From Gammaproteobacteria bacterium RIFCSPHIGHO2_02_FULL_42_13 (GTDB taxonomy: Bacteria > Pseudomonadota > Gammaproteobacteria > UBA12402): DNA of 8,317 nt. Below, in pieces: positions 4,369-8,317 of the stretch (position 1 is the first letter of the stretch; each line of letters begins with the position of its first letter). The position numbers and the translations under genes were made by a program. The stretch spans positions 1 through 8,317 of the forward strand of contig MGXQ01000023.1 in NCBI GenBank assembly GCA_001801405.1, given 5' to 3'. Under the pieces are notes generated by a model that saw nothing but the letters and a program-made list of their open reading frames with translations, ran no database searches and was not told where the DNA came from.

Positions 4369-7300
4369 TCACATCGGGCGATAGCCGGCTGCGTCTGAAC
4401 CGGGCAGGATGGTGGTAACAGGATCTGCTGCTCCGCCAGCCCCAGGATTACCAAACAATCCTTGTTTGCGTAACCCTTCTAATTCTAAAACTATCTCACG
4501 ACTGGCGGGGCGGGTTTCTGTGCGTTGCGCCCAACACCGTGCGATCAAAGCGGCAAATTTTGGTGGTGTCGCAGCAGGAATTTCTTCTCGTTCGCCGTCT
4601 TTGACCGCTTGGCGAATTTCGCTCGCATCCACTCCTTTATACGGCAATTGACAGGCCGCCAGTTCCCACATCACCACACCATACGCATAAATATCCGATC
4701 GCTCGGAATATTTCGGTTTGATGCCAAAAATCTCCGGCGCCATCCAGCTTACCGTGCCAACTGCAGAGCCGCCTAACGTACTCGTCGTTGTTTTGGTTTC
4801 ATCCTTAACATCGGCTAATCCAAAATCGCTGATTTTGGCGCGCAAGTTTCCATCTAATAATACGTTTAAACTTTTTAAATCGCGATGCAGCATCTTTTCA
4901 TCGTGAATCAACGTCAAACCGTGCGCCATGTCGGTTGCAATATTCCAACGAATTGACCATGGTAAATCCTGGCCCTTATTTTGCAGCAAATGAAACAGCG
5001 ATCCTTTCGGCATGAGCTCCATCACCAACCCGTAATGCGAAGGCTCAGTACAAACCCCATAAATACGCACAATCCGCGCATCGGGATCGCGCACAGTCAA
5101 TTGCACCATCTTTGCCGCTTCGGATAACAACGATTCCTGCCCTCGCTTGGACAAGCCTTGATAGGTTAACTGTTTAATCGCAACGGTATATCCGCGCCAG
5201 GTGCCGCTATAAACCTTGCCAAATCCGCCTTTTCCTAATTCCGCTTGATAGGTTAATTCCGAATAGGGAATCTCCAGCGATAATTCAACACGTCCATCGG
5301 CATGAACCGCTGGGCCGGGTGAGGGCGGAATCGGTGTGTCCGATTTTTTTTCACTGGATGGTTTTTTTTCTTCCTGGAGTTTTAAATACTGCCCGACAAG
5401 GCTATGTTTCTTGTCAATCGCAATTTTGCGGGGGGTTTGATCCAATCCATCCATCACAAAGAGATTCGCTCGTCCGACTTCCACGAGCAGTTTAATAATT
5501 TCCAAATGGCCCTTATCCGCCGCATAATGCAACGCACTTTGCCCCTCGGCTGAAATCAAGTCAATCTCTAAAGCAGGGGTCAATCCTGCCATTGTTAACA
5601 GCCGCCTGACCATATCCGGTTTTTCTTGCAACACGGCATGATGCAATAACGTTCGCCTATATTCACTGGTATCTCGAGTGTTAATATCTAATCCCAATCG
5701 AATCAATCGTTCGATTTCCACCAATTTGCCCTCACGAATCAATCGTTCAAAAGGCAATTTCTCTTCGGCATACTTTAAAGCGGTTTTTTCAGCGCCATCT
5801 TTCAATGTCGTATCCACCTGTGCTTCTAATAAGCCATCCACTAATGCCCACTCTTCTTGCAACACCGCTTTGTGCAAAATCGTTTGCCCAATTTCATCTT
5901 GATGGTTTAAAGGGCTGCGTGTCATCAGATAAGTTATCACGCGTCTCTGACGATGTTCGACCGCATCATCCATTGCCAATTTTTTGTGTGAACATTCGCG
6001 ATCGACTGAAATTTCTCCTTTCTCTACGACCGCTTGTACGGTGGCTAAATCTCCCTCTTGCGCAGCTAAATGCAACAAGGTGAATGCAGGATTAGTGGTA
6101 TGCACCGTGGCCAAGCGGGTATTGCGCGCTTGGAATGCACGCCACACATTCAGTCGTTTTGCTGAAATATCTTTTGCCGTGAATGTGCCGACTAACGGTT
6201 GATCAAACGTGTGTAATGCTTCCATATCCGCGCCCAGCAAAATCAACCGCTTCACCATCGGCCAATCATTTTCTGTTGCGGCGGCAAACAGTGTTTTTTG
6301 CGATGTGGCCTCATCCAAAGCCGTTTTGCCTTCCGCCGATTTCAGAGACAGACAACAACGTTTGGTGATCAGCAAAGCGTCCACGACATCATAGCGGCGT
6401 TCTAAAATCGCTTGATGTAAGATCGTTTTGCCTTCCGCATCTTGCATGAAAGGTTGATCTAACGTCGTTAAATCAGCGGTTAAAGTCTCGAGTTTAGCCC
6501 CTAATTCCAAACAAACTAAAGCGACTGTCAGTTTTCCTTCGACTAAAGCATGCACCAATCGTTTTTGAATATCTGCCGCTTGCCATTCCAATTTCTCCTG
6601 TATCAATCGTGCGCCTGGTGCCCCTAATGCTTCTGCCGCAGTTTGAAAAAAACCAATGCCTTCACCCGCTTCAATCTCCGGCAATCCCCAGAACTCATCT
6701 CCCAAGGCCGTTAATACTGCACGAACCACCTCGGAACTACTGCGCAATGATAACGATAAGAGATGTTCTCCCTCTTGTAAGGCTTTCGTGAGCAACCGTT
6801 TCTCAATATGCACAATACGCGTCACTTCAGTAGCATCTCGATTGGCAACAGCCGCTAACAGCGCTTCTTGTGATGGCGCGGAGACCCCTACTTCTTCCAT
6901 GTGCTCTAGTTTAGAGTGCCTTTCCCCCGCTTGCGCATTTCTTTTTAATCGAATTTTGATCTGCATTGCAATGCTTTTCTTTAAACCACATCCCGTGATA
7001 CTCATCTCGGTGACGTGATGATTTTGTTTGATCGCTTGTAATAGTAATCTACCTTGCGCTTCTGTCAACTGGATATTACTGAGATCCAGTGATGTCAAAT
7101 ATTGATTTTGCATGATGAATGCATGCAAAAAACGAAAATGATCGAGCGTGAAAGAAATGCCAGAAAGATGAAGCGCCAACGGTTGGTTAGCTCGATCGAT
7201 GAATCGACGTAACAACTCTTCATGAAAGGGAAGCGCAAAAGCAAGATCCAAAGGAGATTGACCGGCTCGATTGGTCAGAAGCACTTGCGCTCCTTTATCT

Positions 7301-8190
7301 ACACATAAAAAAATCAGGTCTAGCGGCGTTGGCGTCCAGGATGACATCAAATAATGCAAGGCGGTATTTCCATCTGCATCGATTTGATTGATGTTAAGTT
7401 TATAATCCGCAAGAGAAAAAAGATACCGAACCCCTTCGATATTTTTATCTTTAGCGAGTTGCAAAAGACCCTTCTCTCGAAATCCTTCTAACTTTTTTTC
7501 GTGCGCTTCTCTCGCTTGTTTTTCCCGTTCTAGTTTTTCACGCGCTTGTTTTTCGCGTTCTAGTTTTTCGCGTTCTTGTTTTTCACGCGCTTGTTTTTCG
7601 CGTTCTTGCTTTTCTCGTTCTTGTCTTTCTTTTTCCGAGAGTTCTTTGCCAAATTGCTTGAGTTCACTGCGAGCGTCGGCGAAAGCGGCAAAGATTTCGT
7701 CGTGGAATTGATGCAGATGACCCCAGCCATCCTTGTCGGCGGGTGTGTCTTCGGCTGTTTTGATTTCCTTGTCCCCATTAGGTTCTTTTTCCAGAAGTTT
7801 GCCTAGAGTGCGCAATTGACGGATATACTCGACATCACGCCGTTCCATGCATGCACGCATTTGGGGTGATTCATCAAGACGCAGGTCAGCATACCAATAA
7901 TCACTACCTGGTTTTTGATATCGAACCTCTCTGGGGCAGAGTAAATAATCTTTATCTTTAGGATCCCGTTGTACAGGAAAGCGACGACCGTCAGGGGTGG
8001 CCCACGCATAGAATTGATCAGGGATTTGATCGCAGGATGGAAATTCTGTTTTAAACCACACTGGATCATTTCCATTGCCTCTGTTTTCTTTAAATGCACC
8101 CCAGGCAGCGGCATACCTAACTATTAATAAATTGTAATTGATAGGGGGAACGGCTGCAACTCGCAACGTCCCAAGAGGTTGAGTTTTCAT
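4369..8190 (-). CDS. Ankyrin-LRR-TKL kinase fusion protein, candidate effector
   Basis: A 1273-residue soluble protein. In order: an unrecognised N-terminal region (1-130); an acidic linker; a charged coiled coil of REKQE-type pentads (about 186-234); ankyrin-like repeats (about 268-335, DADGNTALHYL); a leucine-rich ribonuclease-inhibitor-like stretch (about 340-410, YLTSLDLSNIQLTEAQGRLL); a helical region; a long ankyrin array (about 575-935, e.g. GQSALHYAADKGHLEIIKLL); a proline-rich linker (938-965); and a protein kinase domain (about 975-1245). The kinase looks active: glycine loop G986/G988/G991, K1006 (VAIK), E1024 (likely helix C), HRDLKSLN with D1104 and N1109, D1122 of DFG, and APE 1151-1153. 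HRDLKSxN and WMAPE are typical of the tyrosine-kinase-like group. No signal peptide or membrane segment is seen. Such fusions are common among host-directed proteins of intracellular bacteria; secretion is inferred, and the last 30 residues are Gly/Ala/Pro-rich. ATG 8190 is preferred to an in-frame TTG at 8202; neither has a clear ribosome binding site. Confidence 0.9.
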   Translation of the reverse strand: MKTQPLGTLRVAAVPPINYNLLIVRYAAAWGAFKENRGNGNDPVWFKTEFPSCDQIPDQFYAWATPDGRRFPVQRDPKDKDYLLCPREVRYQKPGSDYWYADLRLDESPQMRACMERRDVEYIRQLRTLGKLLEKEPNGDKEIKTAEDTPADKDGWGHLHQFHDEIFAAFADARSELKQFGKELSEKERQEREKQEREKQAREKQEREKLEREKQAREKLEREKQAREAHEKKLEGFREKGLLQLAKDKNIEGVRYLFSLADYKLNINQIDADGNTALHYLMSSWTPTPLDLIFLCVDKGAQVLLTNRAGQSPLDLAFALPFHEELLRRFIDRANQPLALHLSGISFTLDHFRFLHAFIMQNQYLTSLDLSNIQLTEAQGRLLLQAIKQNHHVTEMSITGCGLKKSIAMQIKIRLKRNAQAGERHSKLEHMEEVGVSAPSQEALLAAVANRDATEVTRIVHIEKRLLTKALQEGEHLLSLSLRSSSEVVRAVLTALGDEFWGLPEIEAGEGIGFFQTAAEALGAPGARLIQEKLEWQAADIQKRLVHALVEGKLTVALVCLELGAKLETLTADLTTLDQPFMQDAEGKTILHQAILERRYDVVDALLITKRCCLSLKSAEGKTALDEATSQKTLFAAATENDWPMVKRLILLGADMEALHTFDQPLVGTFTAKDISAKRLNVWRAFQARNTRLATVHTTNPAFTLLHLAAQEGDLATVQAVVEKGEISVDRECSHKKLAMDDAVEHRQRRVITYLMTRSPLNHQDEIGQTILHKAVLQEEWALVDGLLEAQVDTTLKDGAEKTALKYAEEKLPFERLIREGKLVEIERLIRLGLDINTRDTSEYRRTLLHHAVLQEKPDMVRRLLTMAGLTPALEIDLISAEGQSALHYAADKGHLEIIKLLVEVGRANLFVMDGLDQTPRKIAIDKKHSLVGQYLKLQEEKKPSSEKKSDTPIPPSPGPAVHADGRVELSLEIPYSELTYQAELGKGGFGKVYSGTWRGYTVAIKQLTYQGLSKRGQESLLSEAAKMVQLTVRDPDARIVRIYGVCTEPSHYGLVMELMPKGSLFHLLQNKGQDLPWSIRWNIATDMAHGLTLIHDEKMLHRDLKSLNVLLDGNLRAKISDFGLADVKDETKTTTSTLGGSAVGTVSWMAPEIFGIKPKYSERSDIYAYGVVMWELAACQLPYKGVDASEIRQAVKDGEREEIPAATPPKFAALIARCWAQRTETRPASREIVLELEGLRKQGLFGNPGAGGAADPVTTILPGSDAAGYRPM
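7513..7617 (-). repeat. 15-bp tandem repeat (7 units) encoding a charged coiled coil
   Basis: Seven consecutive 15-bp units code for the pentads REKQE, REKQA, REKQE, REKLE, REKQA, REKLE, REKQA (residues 192-226 of the kinase protein). Degenerate units flank both sides (KERQE before, REAHE after). Units vary mainly by codon third positions and E/A or Q/L swaps, and some pairs of units recur as a 30-bp pattern, as expected from duplication. The product is a long, highly charged helix separating the N-terminal region from the ankyrin domains. Such arrays often change copy number between strains. Confidence 0.85.
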
Positions 8191-8317
8191 GTAGATAACC
8201 AAATGTAAAGCGGCCGGGGAACGGACTCACCGCCCCGCGACTGCCTGGATTAATAAAGATTCGTTGGAGAGACGCAGAGCAGGCGGCCGTAACTGGTTAT
8301 GAGAGATCAAAAAGCTA
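8191..8317. other. GC-rich upstream region of the kinase gene
   Basis: This 127-bp non-coding stretch precedes the kinase gene and is visibly richer in G and C than the intergenic DNA elsewhere in the window. It contains CGGCCG palindromes near 8211 and 8284, a strong hairpin at 8215-8237, and a distant inverted pair ATAACCA (8195-8201) / TGGTTAT (8294-8300). No good -35/-10 pair for the kinase gene was found; TTTATTAAT on the - strand (near 8250) is a possible -10 with no matching -35. A + strand ATG at 8299 may begin the next gene, but too little is visible to call it. Confidence 0.4.
8215..8237 (-). promoter_or_regulatory. Bulged GC hairpin in the kinase gene leader
   Basis: CGGGG (8215-8219) pairs with CCCCG (8233-8237) and CGG (8222-8224) with CCG (8230-8232), around a five-base loop, with two unpaired bases (8220-8221) on one side only. 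It ends 25 bases before the start codon on the - strand and has no T-run in either direction, so it does not look like a terminator. If the transcript starts upstream it could affect translation; it might instead be a protein binding site or a dispersed palindromic element. Confidence 0.4.

Noticed and set aside
4409..7018. Several + strand open frames of 60-120 codons opposite the kinase gene
   Set aside because: They lie fully antisense to a long gene with clear domains, have no family resemblance and no consistent ribosome binding sites; they are shadow frames.
7513..7617. CRISPR-like array
   Set aside because: The units are contiguous 15-bp in-frame repeats without spacers, inside a coding sequence.
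7560..8114. Two - strand frames (72 and 103 codons) and a + strand frame (7576-7806) overlapping the N-terminal part of the kinase gene
   Set aside because: The Lys/Asn-rich and Phe-rich compositions come from reading the 15-bp repeat in other frames. The main frame carries the coherent coiled coil.
8208..8292. tRNA or other structured RNA gene upstream of the kinase gene
   Set aside because: No acceptor stem, T-loop or anticodon arm can be built; only the local hairpin at 8215-8237 is supported.

Overview
The window looks like chromosomal DNA from a host-associated gammaproteobacterium, possibly of the Legionellales/Coxiellaceae type. That placement is an inference. It rests on an ampD-ampE pair of gammaproteobacterial type beside a very large ankyrin/leucine-rich/eukaryotic-like kinase protein of the kind common in intracellular bacteria, in moderately AT-rich DNA. 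No rRNA or other species-level marker is present.

Left part (1-2279, + strand). The window opens inside the 3' end of a group II intron (1-84): domain V, domain VI with its bulged branch-point A, and the 3' splice end. Thirty-five bases later begins a tight three-gene operon: ampD (cytoplasmic anhydro-muropeptide amidase, peptidoglycan recycling), ampE (inner-membrane protein, shorter than usual) and btuF (periplasmic vitamin B12-binding protein). The last two are joined by a TAATG stop/start overlap.

Middle (2280-3917). This stretch looks like a small accessory island. An identical 19-bp sequence lies at 2283-2301 and 3865-3883. Between the copies are, on the - strand, a DUF1016/YhcG-type PD-(D/E)XK nuclease gene with its own good sigma70-like promoter, a 42-codon coding-like tail directly after its stop codon and in the same frame, a ~53-codon small gene broken by one extra A in an A-run, and a stem-loop with a T-run. 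No integrase or transposase is visible.

Right part (3918-8317, - strand). A two-gene unit is transcribed leftwards. The first gene encodes a ~1273-residue protein: unrecognised N-terminal region, charged coiled coil built from a 15-bp tandem repeat, ankyrin repeat(s), a leucine-rich stretch, a second long ankyrin array, a proline-rich linker, and a C-terminal kinase domain of tyrosine-kinase-like (TKL) type with every catalytic residue present. Seven bases after its stop begins a 147-residue protein of unknown family. The first gene has no signal peptide or membrane segment and is best read as a candidate secreted effector or signalling scaffold; this is inference. Its upstream region (8191-8317) is GC-rich and carries a strong bulged hairpin but no convincing promoter or ribosome binding site.

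The most interesting material is the kinase fusion protein with its unknown partner, and the repeat-bounded nuclease segment with broken small genes.
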